Assembly: GCA_016790965.1 (NCBI GenBank)
Contig: JAEUNZ010000012.1
Coordinates: forward strand, 62,001-126,000
From: SSSZ01 sp016790965
GTDB lineage: Bacteria; Pseudomonadota; Gammaproteobacteria; Burkholderiales; Rhodocyclaceae
DNA: 64,000 nt
Direction of reading: 5' to 3'
Shown: in pieces, positions 1 through 7,117 of the stretch
How the letters are laid out: the number at the start of each line of letters is the position of its first letter
Position numbering within the stretch: the stretch's first letter is position 1
The notes under the pieces: model-generated
Told to the model about the DNA's origin: nothing
The model's input: only the letters and a program-made list of their open reading frames with translations
The model's database searches: none
Position numbers and translations under genes: made by a program

Positions 1-1750
1 GGAAGACGGTATGGATGGCCTCACGCACTGGGTCGTTGCCGCGGAAGCTGAAGGACACATTCGACACGCCGCCGGAGATGTGGGCGTGGGGCAGGTTGTC
101 CTTGATCCAGCGGGTAGCCTGGATGAAATCGACGGCGTAGTTGTCGTGCTCGGGGATTCCTGTCGCAATCGCAAAGATGTTGGGGTCGAAGATGATGTCT
201 TCGGCAGGAAAACCCATACCGGTGAGCAGGGTGTAAGCCTTGCCGCAGATCTCGGTCTTGCGGGCGTAGGTATCGGCCTGGCCCTTCTCGTCGAAAGCCA
301 TGACGATCACCGCCGCACCGTAGCGGCGGGCGAGTTTGGCCTGCTCGAGGAACTTGGCTTCGCCTTCCTTCATCGAGATGGAATTGACGATGCCCTTACC
401 CTGGATGCACTTGAGGCCGGCCTCGATGACCTCCCACTTGGAGGAGTCGATCATGATCGGCACTCGGGAGATGTCCGGTTCCGAGGCGATCAGCTTCAAG
501 AACTTGTCCATGGCGGCGATGGAGTCGAGCATCGCCTCGTCCATGTTGATGTCGATGACCTGGGCGCCGTTTTCCACCTGCTGGCGGGCGACGGCCAGGG
601 CGTCGTCGAAGCGGCCTTCGAGGATCATGCGGGCGAAGGCGCGGGAGCCGGTGACGTTGGTGCGCTCGCCGACGTTGACGTAAAGCGAGGCGGCGGTGAC
701 GTTGAAAGGCTCGAGGCCGGAGAGGCGCAGGGCCGGTTCGATGGCCGGGAGGGCGCGGGGCTTGACCGGGGCAACCCGTTGGGCGATGGCGCGGATATGG
801 TCGGGGGACGTGCCGCAGCAGCCGCCGACGATATTGACGATGCCGCCCTTAGCCCAACTCTCGATCTCATCGGCCAACATGTCCGGCGTCTCGTCGTAGC
901 CGCCGAAGGCGTTGGGCAGGCCGGCGTTGGGGTGGGCGGAGACGAAGCAGTCGCAGACGCGGGAGAGCTCCTCGACGTACTGGCGCAGTTCCTTGGCGCC
1001 CAGGGCGCAATTCAGGCCGAAGGAGAGCGGCCGGATGTGGCGCAGGGAATTCCAGAAGGCTTCGGCGGTCTGGCCGGAAAGCGTGCGGCCGGAGGCATCG
1101 GTGATGGTGCCGGAAATCATCACCGGCCAGCGGCGGCCGGCGGCGTCGAAGTATTTCTCGATGGCGAACAGGGCCGCCTTGGCGTTGAGGGTGTCGAACA
1201 CCGTCTCCACCAGGAGGATGTCGGCGCCGCCCTCGCACAGGCCGGTGGCGGCCTCGACGTAGTTGGCGACCAGCTCGTCGAAGCTGACGTTGCGGTAGCC
1301 GGGGTCGTTCACGTCCGGCGAAATGGACGCCGTGCGGCTGGTGGGGCCGAGGACGCCGGCCACGAAGCGGGGCTTGCCCGGGTTGGCGGCGGTGAATTCG
1401 TCGCACAGCCGGCGGGCCAGTTTGGCGCCTGCGAAGTTCAGCTCGTAGACGATCTCGGTCAGGTTGTAGTCGGCCTGGGAGACGGCGGTGGAATTGAAGG
1501 TGCAGGTTTCGAGGATGTCGGCGCCGGCTTCCAGGTAGTCGCGGTGGATGCCGCCGATGACGTCCGGCCGTGTCAGGACCAGCAGGTCATTGTTGCCCTT
1601 GACATCGTGGGGGTGGTCCTTGAAGCGCTCGCCGCGGTAGTCGGCCTCGGCGAGGCCGTGGCGCTGGATCATGGTGCCCATCGCGCCGTCGAGAACGAGC
1701 AGGCGCTGGGCGAGGAGGGCGGAAAGTTCGGACGTACGATCGGGCTGCAT
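1..1750 (-). CDS. metH: Methionine synthase, B12-dependent (MetH), C-terminal part cut by window edge
   Basis: Catalyses methyl transfer from 5-methyltetrahydrofolate to homocysteine on cobalamin, the last step of methionine synthesis and the homocysteine-recycling step of the SAM cycle. The reverse-strand protein begins MQPDRTSELSALLAQRLLVL and runs open to base 1, so about 583 residues are visible. The homocysteine-binding barrel is first, with LDGAMGT near residue 20 and the zinc-ligand motif GGCCGT near residue 310. The folate-binding (pterin) domain follows, with NVGERTNVTGS and the DINMDEAML segment. The cobalamin and activation domains lie off the window. ATG at 1750 is the family start. 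The gene is preceded by an SAH riboswitch and terminator in its leader. Identity is very secure; completeness of the 3' end cannot be judged. Confidence 0.97.
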   Translation of the reverse strand, partial: MQPDRTSELSALLAQRLLVLDGAMGTMIQRHGLAEADYRGERFKDHPHDVKGNNDLLVLTRPDVIGGIHRDYLEAGADILETCTFNSTAVSQADYNLTEIVYELNFAGAKLARRLCDEFTAANPGKPRFVAGVLGPTSRTASISPDVNDPGYRNVSFDELVANYVEAATGLCEGGADILLVETVFDTLNAKAALFAIEKYFDAAGRRWPVMISGTITDASGRTLSGQTAEAFWNSLRHIRPLSFGLNCALGAKELRQYVEELSRVCDCFVSAHPNAGLPNAFGGYDETPDMLADEIESWAKGGIVNIVGGCCGTSPDHIRAIAQRVAPVKPRALPAIEPALRLSGLEPFNVTAASLYVNVGERTNVTGSRAFARMILEGRFDDALAVARQQVENGAQVIDINMDEAMLDSIAAMDKFLKLIASEPDISRVPIMIDSSKWEVIEAGLKCIQGKGIVNSISMKEGEAKFLEQAKLARRYGAAVIVMAFDEKGQADTYARKTEICGKAYTLLTGMGFPAEDIIFDPNIFAIATGIPEHDNYAVDFIQATRWIKDNLPHAHISGGVSNVSFSFRGNDPVREAIHTVF

Positions 1751-1783
1751 GAATCACCTCGGCAAATCAAGATGCACCGGAGA

Positions 1784-1890
1784 CACCGCAAAAGCAAACG
1801 GCGCTACAAACCGGCAGGTTTGCGAGCGCCGTTGATCGTTGCCGAGCCTGGCCCCCTGGGGGTGGTGAGGGGTCGCAGCGCTCCTCGGCA
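1784..1890 (-). promoter_or_regulatory. SAH riboswitch with terminator expression platform, metH leader
   Basis: On the minus strand the leader reads GCCGAGGAGCGCTGCGACC (1871-1889), then CAGGCTCGGC (1841-1850 closing P1) and GGCGCTCGCAA (1820-1830), the conserved core of the S-adenosylhomocysteine aptamer. The last segment also forms the 5' arm of a strong hairpin: AACGGCGCT at 1825-1833 pairs with AGCGCCGTT at 1797-1805, with CAAACC/GGTTTG extending it, followed by a T-rich run at 1786-1796. Aptamer and terminator therefore compete for 1820-1830, as expected for an ON switch: SAH binding would prevent termination and raise metH expression. This regulatory logic is known for the class; the pairing was read from the sequence. 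Confidence 0.9.
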
Positions 1891-1958
1891 GAGCCCGGAG
1901 TTTACTTGCCGGGCGGGCTCATGCCAAGAGTGCCCCGGGGAGCACGCCGGGAGGCCGC

Positions 1959-2453
1959 TCAGTTGTAGGTCTGGATACGCCGCGAGGTGGTCTTTACGCG
2001 GCCGTCGCCCAGGTTGAAATGGACGTGGAAATGGGCTTCTTCGGTGGCCATGGTGCCAGCGACCCGCCAGTCCCAGATTTCTTCCTGCAAATTGTGGAAG
2101 ACCTCGACTTTGCCAGGTTTGCCGAGCAGGCGGCGGATCTCGTCCTGGCTCATGCCCGGCCGCACGCGGGCCTGGTTTTCGGCGCTTAGGGCCTGTTCGA
2201 TTCTCACCAGCACGCCATTGGCGTCGAAGCTGAGCATGGGGCACTCGATGCCATTGGGCTGGCGGTTGTACTCCCAGGTCACCGTGCCGTCGTCGTTGAG
2301 GAATTCGGCGCTGGGATTCCCCATGCGTGCGCGGACCTCGGAGGAGGTCGACACCCCGAGCTTCAATTCCTGCAGGTTGAGCGCATCGCAGGCGGGGAGG
2401 AGGGTGCCGATGATGGCAGCGGCCGCGGTGGCAAGCCAGGGGGGCGTCTTCAT
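1959..2453 (-). CDS. SmpA/OmlA (BamE-like) family outer-membrane lipoprotein
   Basis: A 164-residue predicted lipoprotein. The start MKTPPWLATAAAAIIGTLLP leads into a lipobox ending in Cys22 (LPAC), so it should be lipidated and held in the outer membrane. The mature part has two copies of the BamE/SmpA fold signature: GVSTSSEVRARMGNPS near residue 35 and PGMSQDEIRRLLGKPG near residue 105, each followed by strands including WEYNRQP and WDWRVAG. BamE helps beta-barrel assembly, but such tandem BamE-like lipoproteins are often uncharacterised, so I do not assign bamE. The ATG overlaps the stop of the upstream MFS gene (ATGA), indicating translational coupling. Confidence 0.75.
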   Translation of the reverse strand: MKTPPWLATAAAAIIGTLLPACDALNLQELKLGVSTSSEVRARMGNPSAEFLNDDGTVTWEYNRQPNGIECPMLSFDANGVLVRIEQALSAENQARVRPGMSQDEIRRLLGKPGKVEVFHNLQEEIWDWRVAGTMATEEAHFHVHFNLGDGRVKTTSRRIQTYN

Positions 2454-3706
2454 GGAGTCTCCTGCGGGGGTGGGGAGGGCTGTGGGGGCGGGGCGCCGGC
2501 CTCGGCGCTCACCCGCCGGTGGTGGAGCAGGGCGCCAAGGGCACCCAGGGCGAGCAATCCAGCCATGCCGGCGGCCAGGTGCCGGGTCGAGTGCCATAGC
2601 AGCGGTGCCAACGCGGCAGCGACGATGCCGTTGAGGGCGGCCTGGAGGAAGGTCTGGCACGAGGCAGCAAGTCCGCGCTGGGCGCCGTAGGGGTCTAGGG
2701 CGTAAAGCGTCAGGGTGGGAACGGCGAGGGCCATGCCGCAGGTGTAGAAGAAAATGGGCGCCACACTCCAGGGCAGCCCTGGCGGCAGGAGGGCATTGAG
2801 CAGCAGATTGCCGCAGGCCGCGAAGCCCATCAACCCATAGCCTGCGGCAAGGGTGCGGGGGCGGGAGAGATGCCCGGCAACCCGGCCGGAAATCCAGGAT
2901 CCGGTCAGAAGCCCGCTCATCGAAGGGCCGAAGAGCCACAGGAAGCCCGTTTCCGAAACCCCCAGGTGAGTCATCAGGAACATGGGGGCCGATAGGACGT
3001 AAAGGAAGAAGCCGGCGAAATTGAGTGCGATCGCGCCACAGACGTAAAGAAAGCGAGGGGTACTCAATACCCTGCGGTAGGTGCTCAAGAGGTAGGAGGG
3101 TCGCAAGCTCTGGCGCTTATCCGGTGGCAGGGTTTCCGGAAGCAGACGGTAGCAGGCCAGGGTCAGGCTTGCCGCCAGGAGGGCCAGGAAGACGAAGGGC
3201 GAGCGCCAGCCGAAAAAGGATTGCAGCCAACCGCCGATCAGGGGCGCCAGGGCCGGGGCGAAGGCGAACATCATGGTGATCTGCGCCATGAGCCGCTGGG
3301 CCGGCGGTCCGTCGAACAGATCGCGCACGATGGCCCGGCTGACCACCATGCCGGCCCCCGCGCTGATGCCCTGCACCGCGCGCAAGATCCACAGGTGCTC
3401 GATGCGGGTGGCAAAGGCGCAGCTCAGGGAGGCCAGACCAAAAACAGCCACGGCCACCAGCACGACCCGCCGCCTTCCCAGGGCGTCGGCCAGGGCGCCG
3501 TGCCACAGGGTCATCAGGGCAAAGGGCAGCAGATAGGCCGAAAGGGTCTGCTGCACGGCCAGGGGACTGGCCGCGAGGCGAGCACCGATTTCCGGGAAAG
3601 ATGGAAGGTAGGTGTCGATGGCAAAGGGTCCCAGGGCCGCCAGGGCCGCGAGGAGAAAGGCAATGCCGCGGGGGGCGGGCGTCCCGGCGCGAGTCAGTTC
3701 GCTCAT
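2450..3706 (-). CDS. MFS multidrug exporter, Bcr/CflA family
   Basis: A 418-residue inner-membrane protein with about twelve hydrophobic segments. The N-terminal LLAALAALGPFAIDTYLPSF is typical of the Bcr/CflA drug-efflux branch of the DHA1 transporters, and the loop between helices 2 and 3 carries the MFS motif A variant WHGALADALGRRRVVL near residue 70. Substrate cannot be told from the sequence; the family exports bicyclomycin, chloramphenicol or sulfonamides by proton antiport. The start at MSELTRAG gives the family N-terminus; an upstream in-frame extension is Pro/Arg-rich and lies in the yifB intergenic space. It overlaps the following lipoprotein gene by four bases and lies 109 nt after yifB. 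Confidence 0.88.
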   Translation of the reverse strand: MSELTRAGTPAPRGIAFLLAALAALGPFAIDTYLPSFPEIGARLAASPLAVQQTLSAYLLPFALMTLWHGALADALGRRRVVLVAVAVFGLASLSCAFATRIEHLWILRAVQGISAGAGMVVSRAIVRDLFDGPPAQRLMAQITMMFAFAPALAPLIGGWLQSFFGWRSPFVFLALLAASLTLACYRLLPETLPPDKRQSLRPSYLLSTYRRVLSTPRFLYVCGAIALNFAGFFLYVLSAPMFLMTHLGVSETGFLWLFGPSMSGLLTGSWISGRVAGHLSRPRTLAAGYGLMGFAACGNLLLNALLPPGLPWSVAPIFFYTCGMALAVPTLTLYALDPYGAQRGLAASCQTFLQAALNGIVAAALAPLLWHSTRHLAAGMAGLLALGALGALLHHRRVSAEAGAPPPQPSPPPQETP

Positions 3707-3815
3707 TGTGATCCCTGCCTGTCCCGCGGGGGACGCGCCCCGTGCCCGCATTCTCCCTGCGCCTCTTGTGCGGAAGAGGGTCCGGTGGAGCGGGGGGCGG
3801 GCATGCCGAAGCCCT

Positions 3816-5330
3816 TCATGAGTCGTCTTGAACGCCATCCATACCCGACAGCCGTCGGTACTGGATGGCCTCCGCCACATGGGCGGCGCGCACCGGCTCG
3901 CTGCCGGCCAGGTCGGCCACCGTGCGGGCCACCTTGAGGATGCGGTGCCAGGCCCGGGCGGAAAGCGCCAGGCGGGCCATGGCCTGGCGCAGGAGCGCGG
4001 TACCCTCTGCGTCGGGCGCGCAATGGCTATCGACCTCCTGGGCCCCCAGGCGGGCATTGGCCTTGCCCTGGCGGCGGTGCTGGCGATCGAGGGCGGCGGC
4101 CACCCGCTCGCGCACGACGGCAGAGGATTCTCCCTCGGGTCTTGTCAGCAGCACGTCGCCTGCCACGGCCGGGACTTCGATCTGGAGGTCGATGCGGTCC
4201 AGGAGGGGCCCCGAGAGGCGACCCCGGTAGCGGGCCACCTGGTCCGGGGTGCAGCGGCAGCGACCGCTGGGGGAACCCAAGTGCCCGCAAGGGCAGGGAT
4301 TCATCGCGGCGATCAACTGGAATTCGGCGGGAAACTCGGCGTGCCGCGCCGCCCGGGCGATGTGGATACGGCCCGATTCCAGCGGTTCGCGCAGGGTCTC
4401 CAGCACCTTGCGGTCGAATTCCGGCAATTCGTCCAGGAAAAGCACGCCCTGATGGGCGAGGGAAATCTCCCCGGGCCGGGGCGGGTTGCCGCCCCCAACC
4501 AGGGCCACCGCGGAAGCCGTGTGGTGGGGGCTGCGGAAGGGTCGGCGGGCGAAGGCGGAGGTCCGGAATTGCCCGGCCAGGGAGAGCACGGCGGCGGATT
4601 CCCGGGCTGCGTTGGGGGGCAGGGGGGGCAGGAGGCCCGGAAGCCGGGCAGCGAGCATCGACTTGCCGGCCCCGGGGGGGCCCAGCATGAGGAGCGAGTG
4701 GCCGCCCCCCGCGGCAACCTCCAGGGCGCGCTTGGCCTGGGTCTGGCCCCGCACTTCGGCAAGATCGGCCAGGGTTTCCTGCGCTTCGGGTGGGGAGGCC
4801 GTCGCTTCCGGAAGGGGTTCCCTTTCGCACAGATGGGCGCAGACGGCGAGGAGGGTGGGGGCGGCGAGGATATCCGTCCCTCCCGAAAGGGCAGCCTCGG
4901 CAGCGCTATCCGTGGGCAGGACGAAGCGGCGTCCATCGCCCAGGGCCTCCAGGGCCATGGCCAGGGCGCCTCGTATCGGGCGCAATTCACCGGAAAGGGA
5001 AAGCTCGCCGGCAAATTCGTGCTGCTCCAGGAGGCGAGGGGAAATCTGCCCGGCGGCGGCCAGGATGCCGATAGCGATGGGTAGGTCGAAGCGTCCCGAC
5101 TCCTTGGGCAGGTCGGCCGGGGCGAGATTGACCGTAATGCGGCGGGAGGGAAATTCGAAGCCGGAATTGACCAGGGCGGCGCGCACCCGGTCGCGGGCCT
5201 CGCGCACTTCGACGTCGGGCAAGCCGACCAGGGTGAAGCTGGGCAGTCCGGCGGCGAGATGGACCTCCACCCTCACCGGCGGCGCGGCAAGGCCGTCCAA
5301 TCCGCGGCTATGGACGACGGCCAGGGCCAT
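3816..5330 (-). CDS. comM: YifB/ComM family Mg-chelatase-like AAA+ ATPase
   Basis: A 504-residue AAA+ protein. The N-terminal ~170 residues form the Lon-protease-like/ChlI N domain (ITVNLAPADLPKESGRFDLP). The ATPase core has Walker A GPPGAGKS near residue 220, Walker B VLFLDELPEF near 290, the arginine-rich RYRGRLSGPLLDRIDLQIEV segment and a C-terminal Mg-chelatase domain. In naturally competent proteobacteria ComM is a hexameric helicase that extends branch migration of incoming DNA during transformation. YifB is also found in bacteria not known to be competent, so competence is not implied here. It follows ubiK with a 12-nt gap and probably shares its transcript. Confidence 0.93.
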   Translation of the reverse strand: MALAVVHSRGLDGLAAPPVRVEVHLAAGLPSFTLVGLPDVEVREARDRVRAALVNSGFEFPSRRITVNLAPADLPKESGRFDLPIAIGILAAAGQISPRLLEQHEFAGELSLSGELRPIRGALAMALEALGDGRRFVLPTDSAAEAALSGGTDILAAPTLLAVCAHLCEREPLPEATASPPEAQETLADLAEVRGQTQAKRALEVAAGGGHSLLMLGPPGAGKSMLAARLPGLLPPLPPNAARESAAVLSLAGQFRTSAFARRPFRSPHHTASAVALVGGGNPPRPGEISLAHQGVLFLDELPEFDRKVLETLREPLESGRIHIARAARHAEFPAEFQLIAAMNPCPCGHLGSPSGRCRCTPDQVARYRGRLSGPLLDRIDLQIEVPAVAGDVLLTRPEGESSAVVRERVAAALDRQHRRQGKANARLGAQEVDSHCAPDAEGTALLRQAMARLALSARAWHRILKVARTVADLAGSEPVRAAHVAEAIQYRRLSGMDGVQDDS

Positions 5331-5342
5331 GGCCGTCCTGCC

Positions 5343-5585
5343 TCAGGAGCCGGCGCGCTGTCGCTCGAGCGCTTCCACCCGGGTTTCCAGCTCCTTGAGC
5401 TTTTCCCGGGTGCGGGCGAGCACCTGGGCCTGGACGTCGAACTCCTCGCGCGTCACCACATCGAGGCGAGCGAGGAAGCCGGATATCAGGGCGCGAGTGT
5501 TCTTTTCCAGGTCTTTGGCCGGCGTGGCGGCCAGAAGGGCGTTGAGCCGGGCGGCGAGGTCGTCGAGGAGCTTGGGGTCGAGCAT
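5343..5585 (-). CDS. ubiK: UbiK/YqiC (BMFP domain) ubiquinone biosynthesis accessory factor
   Basis: An 80-residue protein beginning MLDPKLLDDLAARLNALLAA. The C-terminal half is a coiled coil (VVTREEFDVQAQVLARTREK then LKELETRVEALERQ) typical of the BMFP family. In E. coli UbiK forms a trimer that binds UbiJ and aids aerobic ubiquinone synthesis, possibly at the membrane. I chose the internal ATG at 5585 because the reading frame upstream encodes an unrelated 12-residue stretch and the family begins MLDP. It lies upstream of comM, a common betaproteobacterial order. ubiD lies elsewhere in the window, so two ubiquinone-pathway functions are present but unlinked. Confidence 0.85.
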   Translation of the reverse strand: MLDPKLLDDLAARLNALLAATPAKDLEKNTRALISGFLARLDVVTREEFDVQAQVLARTREKLKELETRVEALERQRAGS

Positions 5586-5681
5586 GGCGGCCTCCGAGTC
5601 GAGGGGGGCCGAGTTTAGCACATCAGGGTTTCCGCAAAGGGCGGCGGCCGCTGCCCAAAACAGTGCGCACCGGCAAAATTA

Positions 5682-5698
5682 CGCACCAGCATGGTGCA
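5682..5698 (+). promoter_or_regulatory. Predicted NtrC binding site
   Basis: The sequence CGCACCAGCATGGTGCA is a dyad matching the NtrC consensus TGCACC-N5-GGTGCA at all but one position. It lies about 63 bp upstream of the -24 element of the sigma-54 promoter and about 100 bp upstream of the expected transcription start, the usual place for an NtrC enhancer. The downstream genes (porin, glnK, amtB) are classic nitrogen-starvation genes. Confidence 0.75.
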
Positions 5699-5761
5699 AC
5701 GCTTCGGGGCATGTCGCCGCATGTCTCTGGCAAACAATTGATTTTCATCAATAAACTCGAC

Positions 5762-5777
5762 TGGCACAGGTCATGCT
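5762..5777 (+). promoter_or_regulatory. Predicted sigma-54 promoter of the porin-glnK-amtB operon
   Basis: TGGCACAGGTCATGCT matches the -24/-12 consensus TGGCAC-N5-TTGCW with one mismatch (A for T in the -12 box) and exact spacing between the invariant GG and GC. The expected start is near 5788, giving a leader of about 35 nt before the porin ATG at 5823, with the ribosome-binding sequence AGGAGAG at 5811-5817. Confidence 0.8.
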
Positions 5778-5822
5778 ATTGCTGCACTGCATAACTTTCA
5801 TTTTATTGTCAGGAGAGAAACG

Positions 5823-6686
5823 ATGAAGAAATCCCTGCTTGCCGTCGCCCTGGCGACCGCCTTCGCCCTTCCCGCCCAGGCCGCCGACGCTCCCGCAGCG
5901 CCCGAAGCCAAGAGCCCCCATACCCTTACCGGCAATCTGACGCTGGCCTCCAGCTACCGCTTCCGCGGTATCGACCAGACTTTCGGCAAGCCGGCCCTCC
6001 AGGGCGGTATCGACTACAGCCACGAAAGTGGTTTCTACCTCGGGAACTGGAACTCCAATGTCAGTTCTGGAGCGGGTTACGCCGAAGGCAACCTGGAAAT
6101 GGACTTCTACGGCGGTTACAAGACCAGCTTCGGCGATATCGGTCTCGATGTCGGGGTTCTGTACTACTACTATCCGGGCAGCACGGCGAAGCCGCTGCGC
6201 TTCAGCAACGCCAAGCATCCCAGTGCCAGTGCCAACGGGACCGTGAGCAATACCGAGGTCTATGTCGGCGCGAGCTGGAAATTCCTCTCCCTCAAGTACA
6301 GCTATGCCCTGAGCGATTACTTCGATCTGCCTGACTCGGACGGCAGCAGCTATCTCGACCTGTCTGCCAACTATGATCTCGGCAACGGCTGGGGTATCAA
6401 TGGTCACGTCGGCCGCCTGTTCGCCAACGACTACAAGTACAACATCAATACCGGCAGCCGCAGCATCGAATACACCGATTGGAAAATCGGCGTCACCAAG
6501 GACGTCGAAGGCTGGCTCTTTGGCCTGGCTTATGTTGGCACCAATGCGAACGGAAGTTGCTCGAAGGCCGAGTTCTACTGCTTCTTCAATTCGCTGAGCT
6601 GGAGTAACTCGGGCGCGCAGTTTGGCCACAAGGACAAGGACGCCGGTCGCGGCGTCGCCGTGCTGTCCGTCACCAAGACCTTCTAA
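5823..6686 (+). CDS. TorF-family putative outer-membrane porin (Gcw_chp)
   Basis: A 287-residue outer-membrane beta-barrel candidate. The first ~21 residues (MKKSLLAVALATAFALPAQA) are a clear signal peptide. The mature part alternates polar and aromatic residues in strands typical of the CHP02001/TorF family, starting LTGNLTLASSYRFRGIDQTF, and ends in a C-terminal Phe (SVTKTF), the usual barrel-assembly signal. In many betaproteobacteria this family sits directly before glnK and amtB; a role in outer-membrane passage of nitrogen compounds is plausible but unproven. It is the first gene behind the NtrC site and sigma-54 promoter, and is separated from glnK by 77 bp containing a hairpin. Confidence 0.85.
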   Translation: MKKSLLAVALATAFALPAQAADAPAAPEAKSPHTLTGNLTLASSYRFRGIDQTFGKPALQGGIDYSHESGFYLGNWNSNVSSGAGYAEGNLEMDFYGGYKTSFGDIGLDVGVLYYYYPGSTAKPLRFSNAKHPSASANGTVSNTEVYVGASWKFLSLKYSYALSDYFDLPDSDGSSYLDLSANYDLGNGWGINGHVGRLFANDYKYNINTGSRSIEYTDWKIGVTKDVEGWLFGLAYVGTNANGSCSKAEFYCFFNSLSWSNSGAQFGHKDKDAGRGVAVLSVTKTF

Positions 6687-6701
6687 CCCGCTTCATCTAA
6701 T

Positions 6702-6733
6702 CCCCGTCGGCGACCCGGCCGGCGTCGACGGGG
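6702..6733 (+). promoter_or_regulatory. Intercistronic hairpin between porin and glnK
   Basis: CCCCGTCG at 6702-6709 pairs with CGACGGGG at 6726-6733. Only a short T run follows, so it may be a weak attenuator or an RNA-processing/stability element that sets the ratio of porin to glnK-amtB message rather than a full terminator. Confidence 0.5.
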
Positions 6734-6763
6734 CAAAGTTTTCAACCTTGTGAGGATCCACTC

Positions 6764-7102
6764 ATGAAATTCGTCACTGCCATCATCAAGCCCTTCAAGC
6801 TTGACGAAGTGCGTGAAGCCCTTTCCGCCATTGGCGTGCAGGGCATCACTGTCACGGAAGTCAAAGGTTTCGGCCGGCAGAAAGGTCACACCGAACTCTA
6901 TCGGGGGGCCGAATACGTAGTCGACTTCCTGCCCAAAGTGAAGATCGAGGCCGCCATCAAGGACGACCAGGTCGACCAGGTCATAGAAGCCATCGAAAAG
7001 TCCGCCAGTACCGGCAAGATCGGTGACGGCAAGATTTTTGTCTTCGAACTCGAACAAGTGATTCGCATCCGGACCGGCGAGACCGGTACCGATGCCTTGT
7101 AA
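6764..7102 (+). CDS. glnK: Nitrogen regulatory protein P-II (GlnK type)
   Basis: A 112-residue trimeric signal protein that senses 2-oxoglutarate and ATP/ADP and controls AmtB and nitrogen regulation. The T-loop has the uridylylation tyrosine at position 51 in RGAEYVVDF, the B-loop is intact (ASTGKIGDGKIFV), and the N-terminal KFVTAIIKPFKLDEVREAL is canonical. The adjoining amtB and the NtrC-type promoter mark it as the GlnK rather than the constitutive GlnB paralogue. It starts 77 nt after the porin and is followed by amtB after 15 nt, so GlnK and its target channel should be co-made. Confidence 0.96.
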   Translation: MKFVTAIIKPFKLDEVREALSAIGVQGITVTEVKGFGRQKGHTELYRGAEYVVDFLPKVKIEAAIKDDQVDQVIEAIEKSASTGKIGDGKIFVFELEQVIRIRTGETGTDAL

Positions 7103-7117
7103 AGGGAGCCGCGTGCC

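Noticed and set aside
11..2017. 668-codon open frame on the plus strand
   Set aside because: It is antisense to metH and its riboswitch; the minus strand encodes clear MetH motifs, and long antisense frames are common at this GC content.
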